The notes beneath the pieces were generated by a model. The model was not told the DNA's origin, did not search any database, and saw only the letters and a program-made list of their open reading frames with translations. The position numbers and the translations under genes were made by a program. A stretch of 64,000 nt of DNA from the NCBI GenBank assembly GCA_963082975.1, contig OY720350.1:44532734-44596733 (forward strand). The letters run 5' to 3'. Below are positions 1 through 14,200 of this stretch, one piece after another; positions within the stretch are counted from its first letter, which is position 1; every line of letters begins with the position of its first letter. The stretch comes from Labia minor (lineage: Eukaryota > Arthropoda > Insecta > Dermaptera > Spongiphoridae).

Positions 1-56
1 AAAAAATAATTGAAAAACATAGTTTTTCTTCCTCAGGTCGGAAACTTTTCAGAGCA
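1..56. mobile_element. mariner-like inverted terminal repeat, partial
   Basis: The window opens inside a mariner-type element. The end reads AAACTTTTCAGAGCACCCTC then GTA at a TA site, and it matches in inverse the element end at 53566 (TACGAGGGTAGTCTGAAAAG). Only one terminus is visible, so the rest of the element lies upstream of the window. Confidence 0.6.
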
Positions 57-699
57 CCCTCGTATATATAATACATTTTAACTCTTCGACATGAATCAAG
101 GATACATGTTATATGTTGCAGGTGGCAGAATTAAATAATATTAAAATCTAAGATGTCATTTTTCAACAAATTTTATTATTATTAAAGGTGTTTAATAAAA
201 ATCCATTTAATAATAATAAAATAAAAAATAAATTGTCAAGGATAAAACTTGATAGGAAATAGGGGATGAATATATATGTATATATGTATATATATATTAG
301 TTAACAAGAGTATATCGACCATACATTTAAATTTATTAAAATATTAATAGCACTTAGAAAATGTTTAGTGATTTACAATTTTTGAATTGTTTTTACATGT
401 TATTATTCCAAAAACATAAATATTCACTAACCCTTTTAGTATAATGAATGTTTTTTTTTTTTTGTTTTGAATTAATACTTTTTTTTTATTTTTAATAATA
501 TTGTGGGTCATATCATCTCATAAAATATAATAAAATATTTTTTTCATTTGAAAACTTAGTATTTGAGTATAGATTCTCTGGATTGAATTGACATGCATTT
601 ATTGTTACTGATAAGTTTGTTATCTCTAAACGTAAAATGAGCCTGGGTGTTTTCAGTATGATATTTTTTAAGATTTTATTAATTAATTATTTATATAAG

Positions 700-812
700 T
701 GATTGGAGAAAATAGGAGTTGGATGGATGTAGGGATACTTGGAGGAAAGTAGTCGGTTCCCCTAAGAACTTTCGAGCACCGTAGAGCCACAGAGACAGAT
801 AAATAAATAGAA
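700..812 (+). mobile_element. Non-LTR retrotransposon 3' tail fragment
   Basis: A short frame encodes RDTWRKVVGSPKNFRAP and then a stop. This resembles the last residues of a non-LTR reverse transcriptase polyprotein. It is followed by an AT-rich GATAAATAAATA tail like that of some non-LTR elements. Related tails recur near 1555, 13456, 28340 and 28985. It is a dead 5'-truncated copy. Confidence 0.45.
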
Positions 813-1008
813 TCTTAAATATAATTTGTTTAAAAAAAAATCATTTGGTTTTTACAAATATTTGTAAAAAATAAAGATGAATCTTGATCAACTCAAATGA
901 AACAAAATTAAAATCAACATTATTTATCGAAAAAACAAATAACTATGATATTAATACTCATATATTTTTTGAACCTAAAGCTTAAGAAAATAAATATATT
1001 TAAAATAA

Positions 1009-1661
1009 TCTTATATATAAAATTCTCGTGTCACAAAATTTTGAAATGATACTCCTCCGAAACGGCTGGACCGATTCTTATGAAATTTTTTATGCATATT
1101 CAGTAGGTCTCAAGGCATGTCAGACTTCTTTTATAAAACCGCTAATTGGTAAGGTGTGTCCAGGGAGTGCTAATTAATTAAAAATAGTTTAGTTACCATA
1201 CTAGATCATAGAGGCGCTGGTGGCGAAAATTTGACATCATATATATATCCTGATAGGAGCCTTCAAATATAAGTGGTTCGTGGGTGAACGGTCTAAGGCG
1301 TTATCTTATGACTTTGCACTCTCGGTTCGAAACTCGCAAAGGCACATTTTTTTCTTTAAGTATTATATATTTTTTTTTACAAATTTATTAATTTTTATTA
1401 TTTTAATATTTTATTAAATTATTTTATTTTATTAAATTAATTTTATTATTAAATTTGATTTTATTATTAAATTGTATTTTATTAAATTAATAATTATGTC
1501 AATTAATTTTTTCTGCATAAATAAACATATATAAAAAACTATAGAGATGAGACAGGGTAGGAGTTAGATGGTTATAGCTCAGAATAGGGACACTCGGGGG
1601 GTACAGGGGACGGAGCCCCCGTCTAGGTGTGGAAAGCGCCGAAGGCGCTTGGAGCAGCTAG
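1009..1661 (+). mobile_element. Non-autonomous Helitron, 653 bp
   Basis: The element starts TCTTATATATAAAATTCTCG and ends with a GC-rich hairpin (AAGCGCC GAA GGCGCTT) followed by GGAGCAGCTAG. It is flanked by A on the left and T on the right, the standard Helitron A|T insertion with TC and CTAG ends. It has no Rep/helicase coding capacity. Inside are an ACGGCTGGACCGATTCTTAT block, a tRNA-Leu-like stretch near 1265-1340 and a retrotransposon-tail-like piece near 1555-1600. The termini are diagnostic; the captured pieces are inferred. Confidence 0.85.
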
Positions 1662-2265
1662 TAATAAAATAAAAAAAAAAACAATTTTCAATAAACATAT
1701 ATTTATTTACATTTAAACAATTATTTGTTTAATTATAAAACTCCATATAATTGTTTAATTTTATATTTATAATAGTCATTTATTAGAGAGATCTGTATTT
1801 ATTTATTTATTTTAATTATTATACACGTAAATATAGTTTAAATAACGAAAGGATGAGAACATTGAGATAAAATTAAATTTTTTTATGAATAATCATATTT
1901 ATAATATATAGGTATATATATATATATATTTCATTAATCCATTGGATCAGTTATATTTTATAATGTCTATAAATATATAGTAAAAATTATTTATTTGCCA
2001 AATCGGATAAAATCAATCGACATGGAAAAAAGAAAAAAAAATTATCATCATTTTTCATCATATAAATCTGTACTGTTTTTGATAAATTAAAAAAAAAACA
2101 TGATTTGCTTGATATATATTTATATAAATGTATTTTTTATATAAAAATTATGATAACTAGTATACATTCATCCTGAAATTATATTTTTTTTTAAATTTAA
2201 AAAAAAAATATTGAAATAGGAAGGCAATCGAAAAATTTTGATTTTCTTCTTAAATCATTCATTAT
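1662..2265. other. AT-rich 3' flank of obst-B
   Basis: This stretch lies between the Helitron and the obst-B stop codon. It is AT-rich with poly-A, poly-T and TA runs. It should include the obst-B 3'UTR on the minus strand, but I could not place the cleavage site. No other gene was seen. Confidence 0.4.
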
Positions 2266-5200
2266 TTATTCTTCATCCTCGACAACAGGAGCCTGAGAAA
2301 AAACAAAAAAATTAAATATATTAATAATAAAATTAATAAGCTTATTTATTTATAAACAATATTTTACTCTAATTAAAAAAGATTTTTCAACATTTCTTTT
2401 AATTTTAATTTAACCATTATTATAATTTAGTTGTTACTGTTAATTTAAATCTTGTGATACATAACCATATATATTTACATATACAACGGATCTTTCTCCT
2501 TCCTTAGATTATAACTAATATAATCTAAATCAAAATAATGTCTTGTTGCATACAATTAACCGCCTCCCTTCTTATAAAAAAATAGAAAACCCAAATTATT
2601 TTCAAAGTTATAAAATTAAAAGGAAAATAAAAAATTCATATATTCAAATATTCATAAAACTCAATGCTATAAGTAAATATTAAATAAATAAACGGTTTTA
2701 ACCATTTTACTGACATATTTTAATGGGGTTAAAGTGAAAAAAAAATTATCTCGCCCAGTGAGAAGAACCGTTTTCTTCCATCGGACTAATAAAACACTTT
2801 CATATTTATATTTTTTTTAACCTTTCATAATTAGCACCCTCATTTATAGTAAGAAATGTTTCAATGAAAATTTTAAGAGAATAATTTTATTTAAAATATT
2901 TACCATTTAGAAATCATTTTTTTTTTAGAAATTTTTTTGATAATAATGAAAAAATTATTTTTTTTTAAACACTTACTAGTTTAATCAATTAAATTTATAA
3001 TAATTAATTTGTTAAAATAATCTTTTTATATCAAATACGAATAGGAAAAAAAATTAATATAATTATTCTTTATTACTTTGTACATATTGTAATATATAAG
3101 CATAAAAATGCATTTTTATCTTATCTTATTATGCTAGCTAAAATTGTATATATATATAGCCATTGGTTCTCAAAAACCGCTCTAACGATTTTTTTCAAAT
3201 TTACACTAGATATAGTATCTATAAAGAAAAATTGAGTTTTATTGATCACATCTCTTGAAAAATTCATTTTCATTATTAATTTCTTAATTAAAAATTATAT
3301 ATGGAAAACGTCAAAATTAGCATCCATTTTTATTTTTTAACTGAAATTGTATTAATATTTTTTTTTATTTAAAATATTTTAAAATTTATTATTTAATTTC
3401 GAAATAAAATTAAAAATATTTATTTTTAATAAAATATATATAGATATTTATTAATCTCTCTCAAAAAAAAACAAAAACAAAAACAAAAAAACATACGTCT
3501 TGCTAAGAGAGTAAAAAATGTCGTTTTCATCATCCAAGTATTGTTAGTCTATTGGGTAGAGCGACTGTCTGACAATTCAACTTCGCAGGATCGAAACCGG
3601 CGGAAAATAATTTTTTTTTTTTTTTAATCTATTATTTTTTAATAAATTACTATTTTATATTTATTTATTCATTGTTCTTTTATTTTATTTTATTAATTAA
3701 GTTTTAGATAGTTTTATAATTTTTAATATTTCTTCACTAAAATATCATTTAATATTTATTAATACTATTTATTTATTATTATTGAGTACCCGAAGTTCCA
3801 TTCATTTTAATCAGATTGATGCAATGATGCAACATTTAATAATAGTAATATTGTAATAAATTTCTATCTTGAAAATTGTTACATATTATTTAGGATATTT
3901 TAAAAACAATTTCTTTCTTTAATATATATATATATATATATTCTTAAAATTGAATTTGTTTAAATTTTAACACATATATTCAATAATATAAATATATATA
4001 AAATAATATTAAATTGTATATAATATGTGTGTGTAACGGGCGGACCATTTATTTTATTTGTAATTATATTTAAACCTGGTGAACTCATCCACTGGAATTG
4101 GCTCCCAGGAGGTGCTGCTCAGATGGAGCCCGCGCAAACTAAAAGGGATTCCCCTAAAGATCTTAGCAGCCCTTGATGATAGTCAGCTATGATAGACAGT
4201 CGTTGGAGTCGTTGTGAAACCATTGAGCTGATGAGATAGGGCATGGTACTCAATCCTTAAATTTATGTTTATATGTTCCATGTTCTGAAATATTTGGTAA
4301 ATTTATCTTTATTTTTGTTTTCTTTCTTTCTATTAAACCCGTTAACAATATACAAATATTTTGTGAAAGTTTATTTTTATCAACCCTTATTATCTTGGCG
4401 CCCAAATTAAAGTTATATCCTTTATCAAATCATTATTATTTATTATTACAATTGTATATAAAAGAATATTTGAATTTGTTTAAATTTTAACACATTTATT
4501 CAATCAAGCCACCGCTTCTTATATCTTATTATTTATATTATAAATATTAAACAAAATTAAAAATATTTGTTATACCGATATCTGTTTTCATTGCATGAAC
4601 ACATATATCCATACATTAAACTTTTTAAAAATTGTTTAAGATTAGCTTTCCCCTAACACACTATAAATAAAAAAAAAAAAAAAAAATTATATTTAAGTTA
4701 TATTAATTTTAATTAGATTGATGTAATGATCTAATATTAATATTGGTGTGAATGATTGTAATAATATTGAATAATAAATGGTATTTGATACAATTTTGTT
4801 ATTTATTTATGAAAGGGTCGAGCGATAGCTCGGTGTTCGATGTATATATAATATAGGATCAATTATTTTATTTGATCAAGTAAATTTGAAAAGGTTTTTA
4901 TATATTGAAATGAAAATCAATTTATTTTAATTTATTTGGAACATTTTAGGAAACAAATTTTTAATGGGTCATTTTAAGAAATCCAATTTTATCATTGTCT
5001 AAAATAAAAAAACAGAATATATTATTTTAAATTTTTTATGAATAATAAAATATTTTCAAAATGTCAATTAAAATGACTAAATTATATTATTTTTTGTTTT
5101 TGTTAAAATTATTTATTACAACTATATTTTAAGAAAAAAAATGATTTGTAGGTTATATAAAAATTAAAATATGAATTTTTAGATAAATAATAAAAAGGAG

Positions 5201-8200
5201 ATGTTTATATTTTTTTATTTTTAATTTTTAATAAATTTTCTTTTTTGATATGAGATTTTATTAAAAAATTGTATATCAATATTTTTTAAAGGGTCGAGCA
5301 ATAGCTCGGTGTCCCAGGTATTAATATTACCAGCCAAATTCAATAATAATGAATCATTTTTTTTAACTTAAGTACCGAGCCGAGGCTCGGGGTCCCGGTA
5401 TTAATATTATCAGCCAAACCCAATAATAATGAATCATTTTTTTTTAACTTAAGTACCGAGCCGAGGCTCGGGGTCCCGGTACTATATATTATGGTGCGGA
5501 AATCTAGAAAGTTATTTTTTGAACACATGTGAGAGAATATAAAGAAGTTGTAGGGATGGAGAATGAAAGACCATTCGGCGTAACCCATCAAGTAAACCAG
5601 CTGACAGAGACAATAGAAATATCTTCTATTAAAAGTTAAGATAATTCTAGAACTCTTGTTTTAAAAACTCATAAAGATGCATCCCATCTGGTCCCCATAT
5701 GATATACCTCTTCGTTACCCAAGAGGGAGTAAGGGGTGGACAATTTTGCCAAGTGGCATTGGAGGAAATGATGAGCTTCTACATTTTTAGACAGTTTTGA
5801 TCATTCTTGGATAGAGTGTAAGGGAGGTGACTTCATGACTAAGTGAGAAAAACTACAAGGATCAACCCATGGAGCAAGGAAGTTGTTGTCTGCCCAGATA
5901 AGCCGGAAGATACAATACCTTGAGGAAATAACCAAGAATCATCCCATTGAAGTCCCAGTGTTCCCCGAACTCATTATTGATTAAATAACAGCTAAGTGGT
6001 CGACCCATATTTAAATAATTGCAATTACTTAATGAAACTCAATTTCATTTAATTTATAATCTTTCTATTTATAACGGTACCATATCAACTCTATAATTTC
6101 TTCTACGACAATATATTTATAATAATTCTAGTATATAAAATTTTGAATAATAAAATAAATCAGTATTCTTTGAAATCAAGGAGTTTGTTTTAAAATGTTC
6201 GGTTATAAATTATAAATAGTCAGGAATATAAATTAAAATAGCTACTTGTATATATTTATTCTAATAAATCAGGCACATGTGTGATAATAATTTTTTTTTA
6301 TACCTTACTCACTGTTAAATTAATTTACAACTTCAATTTTATTAATATATACAAAACACTTTCTTATATAATTATTTTATGATAGTAATATATACCATAG
6401 AATAAAATAAAATTTATAGTCTTGCCAAGGCGGTAGCAAAATAACATTATATTTTTTTCTTTTAAAAGAAATTTACTCCCTTTTGACCTTGAAACTTAAA
6501 TACTAATTTTTTAAATGAAAAAAACATTTAATTAATTAATTAAATTTTTATTTCATGTTCTTTTTTAATAATAATTCATAACTATAATAGTATATACATT
6601 ACCTTGGGTCGTGTACGTTGTCTTGAGGCTGTTTTATTTTTAGGTCTTGGAGGTGGATTTTCAAGGGCTGCTAATTGTTCATCAGTCAAAATTCCCTTAT
6701 ACCAATCTTTGCTAAAATTAAAAAAATAAAAATTATTTAGGAATTAAATTATTAATGTATAATTTAGTAATATTTTATTTTTTTTTATGGGCATTAATGT
6801 ATAATTTTTTTAATGTAAACAATCATTAGTGGTTTTAATTTATTAGTTATAGTTATTTTACTATATCTCAAATTTATAAGCAAAATAATCTACACAGTAA
6901 AATAAAATTAAATTAAAAATTATTTATTATAAACGCCATTAAAAATTTAAAATATCTTTTTTATTTTTAAAAAATATAAAACTGATTAAAGATAATAGTT
7001 TGTTGAGGTAATTAATTAATTTAAATTAAAATAATTTAACACTATTGACTAAACGAAAATATAGCTTCAATAAATAAAATATACGAGGTTTGTTCAAAAG
7101 AAAAGGTGAATTTTGAATTATTAGGGAAAAGTATTTATTTATTCATCAATATCTATTTTGTCTCCTTCAAAATAATTTCCTTCAGATATAATGCATTTGC
7201 GGTAGGGCCATCAGCTCATTCTTCTATTCCGACTTTATCTCATCAATTGTGGTTTTCATTGGTCTCTTCAGTTTTGAAAATAGGAAAAAGTCGAAGGGAG
7301 CTAAATCTGGTGAATACGGTGGTAGAGTCATGATTACGGTGTTGTTTTTGGTTAAAAATTACGAACAAGTAATGATGGTGAGCTGGTGCATTATCGTGAT
7401 GCACAATCGATTATTTATTTTTCCACGATTCCGATCGTTTGAGCCGTATTGCTTCTGTTGGCAAATGACTCATGATGCACCACGCTATTGTAATCGAAGA
7501 AAACAGTGAGCAAAACCTTCATATTTGAACGAACTTGGCGTGCTTTTGTAAAGCGCTTGTAAAACTTATAAACATTTTTTTGGGACAAAGTAGGTTTGTC
7601 GAATGCCACAGTTAACACTTTAAGTGCGTTGGATCAAAATTTAATACAAATTCTTTAAAAAAATTGAATAATACACAAAAACGTGACTAACTTTTGTCAA
7701 AAACAAATTACTAATCCAAAATGGATGATAATGTCAACATATGAGAAACTTATGTGTACCAATATAACAACAAAAAAAAATATTTCGATAATCGAATGTA
7801 CACATCCCGCGAAAATTCAAAATTCACCTTTTCTTTTCAACAGACTTCGTAACATGTTGAATTCTGAAAAATGAATAATCTAAAATGTTTAGTGTGTTTA
7901 ATTTTTCCCCTACTTCCCCTAGAATCAAAAAATAATAATTCAATCCTTATAAATAGATGAGACAAAACAAAATAAAATTATAATCACTAAAACAATATTA
8001 TTTTAATTAAATATAATTTTGTTAAAAATTTGATTTTAGTTACCGACTTAATAAATAATTAAGATATCAAAATTGATTTTGATAAATCTTAATAAATGAC
8101 TTTTAAAAATAGTGGTGTAATTTTGTTAGAATTTATTTTTTTACCATTCAGCGACGTGTCGTGGCCAATCACAAGCTCCAGTATCTGCATTAAACACTTG

Positions 8201-11200
8201 ACCATGTTTACATCCGCTTCGTCGTGGAATTTTTCCGTCAACACAGACGAAGAAATATTGACAATCATCGGGATCTGCATAGCGGGGATGTTTCACCGCT
8301 TCCGTTTCATTGACCGATGGACAAGCAAATTGCAATACTTCTGCAAAATAAAATAATACTTCTTTAATTAATAAATATGTTCTCATTTTTTTGGTGGATA
8401 AATATTTTTCAGATACAGCATCATTGATTGATATTTTACTATCTCGCCAGAGATAGTATTGCGATCACGAAAATTTTCGATGTTGAGATTTTGATGTTTT
8501 TATAGGTTTTGAAGGTTCCTGAATCATTTTCACTAAGGTTGAGAAAAATGTCTGTGTGTGTGTATGTATGTAACCAAGATTACGCAAAAACGGTTTGAAC
8601 TAGAATGATGAAATTTGGTACATGGGCATTATTCAAAATTCATAATTTTCTATCCACTTTTGAGAAATGTAGCTCAACCGGAAGAGGGTCATTACCTATA
8701 ACGTTTTGATTTTTTTTCTTCTAAAGTGACCGTAAAAATAAAGATATATGTTTGATAACTTTTCACATGATTAATAATTGTATAAAACTGCTATATATAG
8801 AATTTCAGCTTGATTGAATCGCTGAAAGTACCAGAATTAATTTTTAACACTACAAATCTCAAAACACGTGACGTGGTGCCATCAACAAAGAGCCAAATAT
8901 GCGCTGGTTTAATAAATATTATTATTTAATTTTAATTTATAATTTAATTAATTTACTTTAATTTAAATTAATATATGTTATTTAATCCAATTCAAATGTC
9001 GAGTGGAGGCACTCCAGATTTTTTAAAAATCATATACGACAGATATTTATTCTTTGATTTTATTTTTTTTCAGAAATTTTATTTTTTTTTTTTTTGTATT
9101 GTTAATCAATATTTAACGCTTACGTCAATCAATATCAGATTGTAGTTTAATGAATGATCATTCATTAAACTCTCTAACTTTTTTCTTATATTTATTTTAT
9201 TTTGATCTCTGCTATGACTTTGCAAATTTTACTTTTCTCTCTCTCACCTTAACTAGAAAGTTGCGATTGTTTTGGAAACTTGCAAACTAGTAAAGAAAGA
9301 ATGATTTAAGAATAAGTGTCAAGTGAATAAATTAATAATACTAAAGAGAGATATAAATTTCTATCAAGAGATTTTTAAAATTATTATTATTATTATTATT
9401 ATTATTAAAATATCCATTAACCATGCCATATGAAAAAATCTGGAGTGTCTACACTCGACTATCTCACAAATTTGAATTGGATTAACAACATATATTAATT
9501 TAAATTAAATTCAATTAATTAAATTATAAATTAAAATTAATAAATAATATTTATTAAACCAGCGCATGTTTGGCTCTTTGTTGATGGCACCACGTAACGT
9601 GTTGGCGCGTGAGATTTGCAGTGTTAAAAAATTAATTCCGGTACTTTAAGCGATTCAATCAAGCTGAAATTCTATATATAGCAGTTTTATACAATTACTA
9701 ATCATGTGATAAACTATCAAACATATATCTTTATTTTGACGGTCAGTTTAGAGGAAAAAAAATGAAAACGTTATAGGTAATGACCCTCTTCCGGTTGAGC
9801 TACATTTCTCAAAATTTGATAGAAAACTATGAATTTTGAATAATGCCCATGTACCAAATTTCATCATGCTAGCTCAAACCGTTTTTGCGTAATCTTGGAT
9901 ACATACATACACAGATATACACACACACAGACATTAGTGAAAATGATTCAGGAACCTTCAAAACATATAAAAACATCAAAATCTCAACATCGAAAATTTT
10001 CGTGATCGCAATACTATCTCTGGCGAGATAGTAAAAATTGGATAGTGAACAATTATAATTTTATTTATCTTATTTATTATTTTAATTAATTTTCTGTTTG
10101 TATAAATATCTTTTTTTATATATAATTATAATTTACATGTAAGTAAGTTATTAAAATTGTATGATAAATACTTATAAAGAGTAATGATATAAAAAAATAA
10201 AAATAAAATAATAATTTACCTTGAGAAGAGCATCCTTTTCTTTTGGCTTCATCTGGCCAGGAACAAATTCCAGTTTTTTCACTAAAGACTAGACCAGTTG
10301 GACAAGTGATCATGTTGAATTTTCCATCGGTACAGTAATAGAACTGATCACAAACAGCGGAATCCTCGTGAGCAAAGTAGCCATTCTTACGTGGACAGTG
10401 AAGAGTTTTCTGTGGTGTTTCTGTTAAATTCATTAATTTATTAAATCAATAAAGATTTGAAATTATATATAATTATGTATTTTATAATAATTGTATTGGA
10501 ATTATCAAAATTAAACTAAAAAAAAATTAAACTAATTAAATGAGATTTTTTCTATATACGATTTTCTTATTGGAAAAATTTTGAGTTCAAATCTTTTAAA
10601 ATTTTTTTTAAAATATTCGAAATAAAAATATACTATTGTTTATCACCTGGTATTAATAAATATATGTATCAAATTAAATTTTAATCCGATACTTTGTTTA
10701 GATTAGTATACCAAAAATAAATAAATACATTTTTAAAGATATTGAAAATTTCTTAAAATTCCATTTAAAAAAAAATATATAATTTTTATCAAATCAAAAT
10801 TGATATATTATTTTTTTTTAATCAACTGAACATAATTGCATTTCTACATGTCAGATTATTATTTTGTATTTTGCTACATATTTTATATACCTATCTATTT
10901 TAACTTAAAATTTTATATATTAAATATTTTTTCCCTTAAATTATTTGGAATATTAGATTTTTTTTTTTTTTTGCTAAAAGATAATTCTCTCGGAAAGTTG
11001 TTGGAATGTCGGACGACCTTTTCATTGTATGTCCTTAACGAATCATTGACCAGGTGACATTGAACATATCAGGAGAGTCAATGTCACTCACTTGACACTG
11101 CTACATAATTGCATTTATTTTGGGGGGAGGTGAGAGGCGGAAAGAAATGTGTAATAAGTACTCACGTCGTTCCGGTCTTTGAGAACAATCGATACCGAAG

Positions 11201-14200
11201 GGCAGGTCACATTTTTCAATTCGGGAATCGTAATCAGAAAAGACAGTTCCATCGGCGCAGAGACGTTCTTCAATTACACCATCGGTACACGCGTAGTATT
11301 TATCACATTGATAAGCGTCGGCGAAAAAACCATTTGGCTCAGGACACTCGTCTGTGGTTCCATCATCGGGCTCGACTTCCTTGGCAGGAGCCCGAGGTGG
11401 TGGGGTTGATGATTTTCGTCGCCCTGCAGGTTCTGAAATATTTATTTGTACTTCATTTCACATGAATTATAAAATAAAGTTTAAAAAATAACTTAAATTT
11501 AAACTTATTTTTAACGATGTAAAATTTAAATTAATTTTTTTTTATAATAGGAGTAGCCAGGAGGTATGGAGATGGGCATATCCAATTTATATTCATGTTT
11601 TATAAAACAAATACATATAAGTTCCAAAAAAAATACATATAAGTTCCATAATTGATTTTGAAATAGAGGGGAAAATAAATCACCTCATTTAATGTTTTTT
11701 TTTTTTGTGTAAAAGGTCAGAGGTGATAAAATACCTGAAATTTATGTATTTTTACTACATTTATTCAATATTAAAAAAAAAATTTTTTTTTTTCTGAATT
11801 GCAAATTTGAATTGAAGTGAAATTATTCGATTTTTTTTTTCTATTCCTAAGTCGTTACGGTTGAATGATGTTTGAAGTTGTCAATGCAGGGAAGGTGTAC
11901 TTGGTGGGGTTAAGGTGGGCGAGGCCTGGAACGGTACATCGCACTGGCTTTCACCGGCGACGGTTGCCCGCGGATCGTCTTGGCGGTGACCTCGTCCCTC
12001 GGCCTTGGCATTTCCAGTGTGCAACTGTTGCTTTCACATCAGTTGATCTTGTTCAGGGGTTCACTCACCAAGTATCGAATACTTAACATTAGACAGACTA
12101 ACGAAATTAGGGAAGAATCCGCAAGGGGACAAAACATATTTTTAATCAATTTTTAAATTTTAATTTCTATATCTATAGAAATCAATTAATCAATTAAACA
12201 TTTTACCTGATCATAAATTTTATAATCTAGTTTTTTTTTTGTTTTAATTTTTATTGATAAAATTTTGAAATTAGAGAATAATTTTTAAATGGTAAGATAA
12301 AGCATCAACCAAACAATTTTAAAGATGAGAAAAAACACATTAAATTCTAAAATTAAAGACAATAATATATTTTATCAAATTAGGTTAATTATTTTTAGAG
12401 GTGTCGAAAGCCTAAATCATGAAATACACTGTTGGTATACTTATTGTTTTTATTTTTTAGTTTTATTTAGATATAAATTTGACGGGACCGAAATTTCCTA
12501 TTTATAAATATACAATATATGTATTTTACAAATTTTAATATCCATTTCTAAACACCCTGTACAATTTTCTAATATTTTGATTGAAAATCTGCTAATAATT
12601 TGTTTGTTTTTTTTTTTCAAATTATGTATTGCTACATTTTATATTATTATATTAATAAATGTTTCCAAAATTAAATTATAATTTAAAAAATATTGACCCT
12701 TATGTTTCAGGTTTGCAGAATATATCTGATTTTTTGTGTTAAGGTAAAATTTTATAAGCATATACTAGAATATTTGAAAGAATTGTTTTTTGAGGATGGA
12801 AATATATGGTACCTTGCTGTAAAAGATCTAAATCAGTTAACGGCGGTTTTCTTCTATTTAAAACTCCTTTAACTTTTAGAAAAACCAGCTAAAATCTAAC
12901 TTATGATAATATAAAGTTAAACAATATACTTTTATTCATATACTCTTAATTTAAGAATAAAATATTAATTAAATATCAATTTAATTATAAATATATATTA
13001 TAATTTATTAATATTACACCTATATATATATATATACTTAAATAGTATATACTAGTACAATTTCTGATTATAAATAATTATGTTAGGGCAGTGATTCTCA
13101 AAGTGGGCGCTACCGCCCCCTCGTGGGCGCTGCAGCGATTCTGGGGGCGGTGAGGGAAAATTACTTGTATATTACTTTTCTTTATATTTACTATTCTGAG
13201 TTCACTAAAAAGATACATAATTTCAATGTTTCTAATTTACACCTTTATTTATAATATTTTGCGAATAGGTACCTTTATATTTCTGTTTAATTGTTATTAA
13301 AATTAAAAAAAGTTATTTTCAGGGGGGGCTGAGTAAATTTTTTTATGGAAAGGAGGCGCTTGGCCAAATATGTTGGAAACCACTCTGTTAGGGAACCAAT
13401 TAAAAAACAATTTCAAAATATCAAAAACCAAATCATGAAATAGAAACTATACTAAAGCGAGACTTTCGAGGTTACGCTGGGCGGGCAACGTGGCTAGAAT
13501 GGGAGAAAAAAGATTTACTAAAAATTTGTTTGTGGAGAAACCGATGGCGAAATGTCCAGAAGATAGAACAAGAATACGAATGGTATACAATGTGAGAAGG
13601 GACGTAAGGAAGTTGGGAGAGGGTGAGAGTTGGATGGGAGTTACTCAAGATAGGGACATTCATTATTATTAATTGACATTTTAATAATTGTATCTATTTA
13701 AGAAAAAAGAGATAAATTTGAAATCACGCTATGGTCGGAACAATTTTTTTTTCTTATCAAAAAGTTTTTTTTCCAAATTTCTTTAAATTAAAAATTCTTT
13801 AACAGATTTTTATTCTTTAATGAATGATTAATTATTTCCTAGATTTAAAATTAATTCTATTGTCCTTATCTTAAGAAAAAATCTTTATCTTTTCTACACG
13901 ATTTCACTGTTTTTCATTTGCCATTATAGAACTGAACAAACACAAAAGTAAAATTTTTTAATTGATTACAATTTAAGAAATCTTAATGAATAAAATTCAC
14001 AACCATTAAATTACTTTTTTTTAAGAATGAGAAAATCAAAATATGTATATTTATATAAAAAAAATATGCAGTTTTCACTAATAGATTAATTAATATACTC
14101 GTAAAATATCTTTCAAATAAGAACATTTAAAAAATTATTCCTTTACATAAAATGATTAATTTTTTATCATAAATCTAATATAAATGGTCCAATATTAGAA

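Noticed and set aside
5340-5591. Minus-strand frame with GTPSLGSVLKLKK twice
   Set aside because: It is an 81-bp tandem repeat read in frame.
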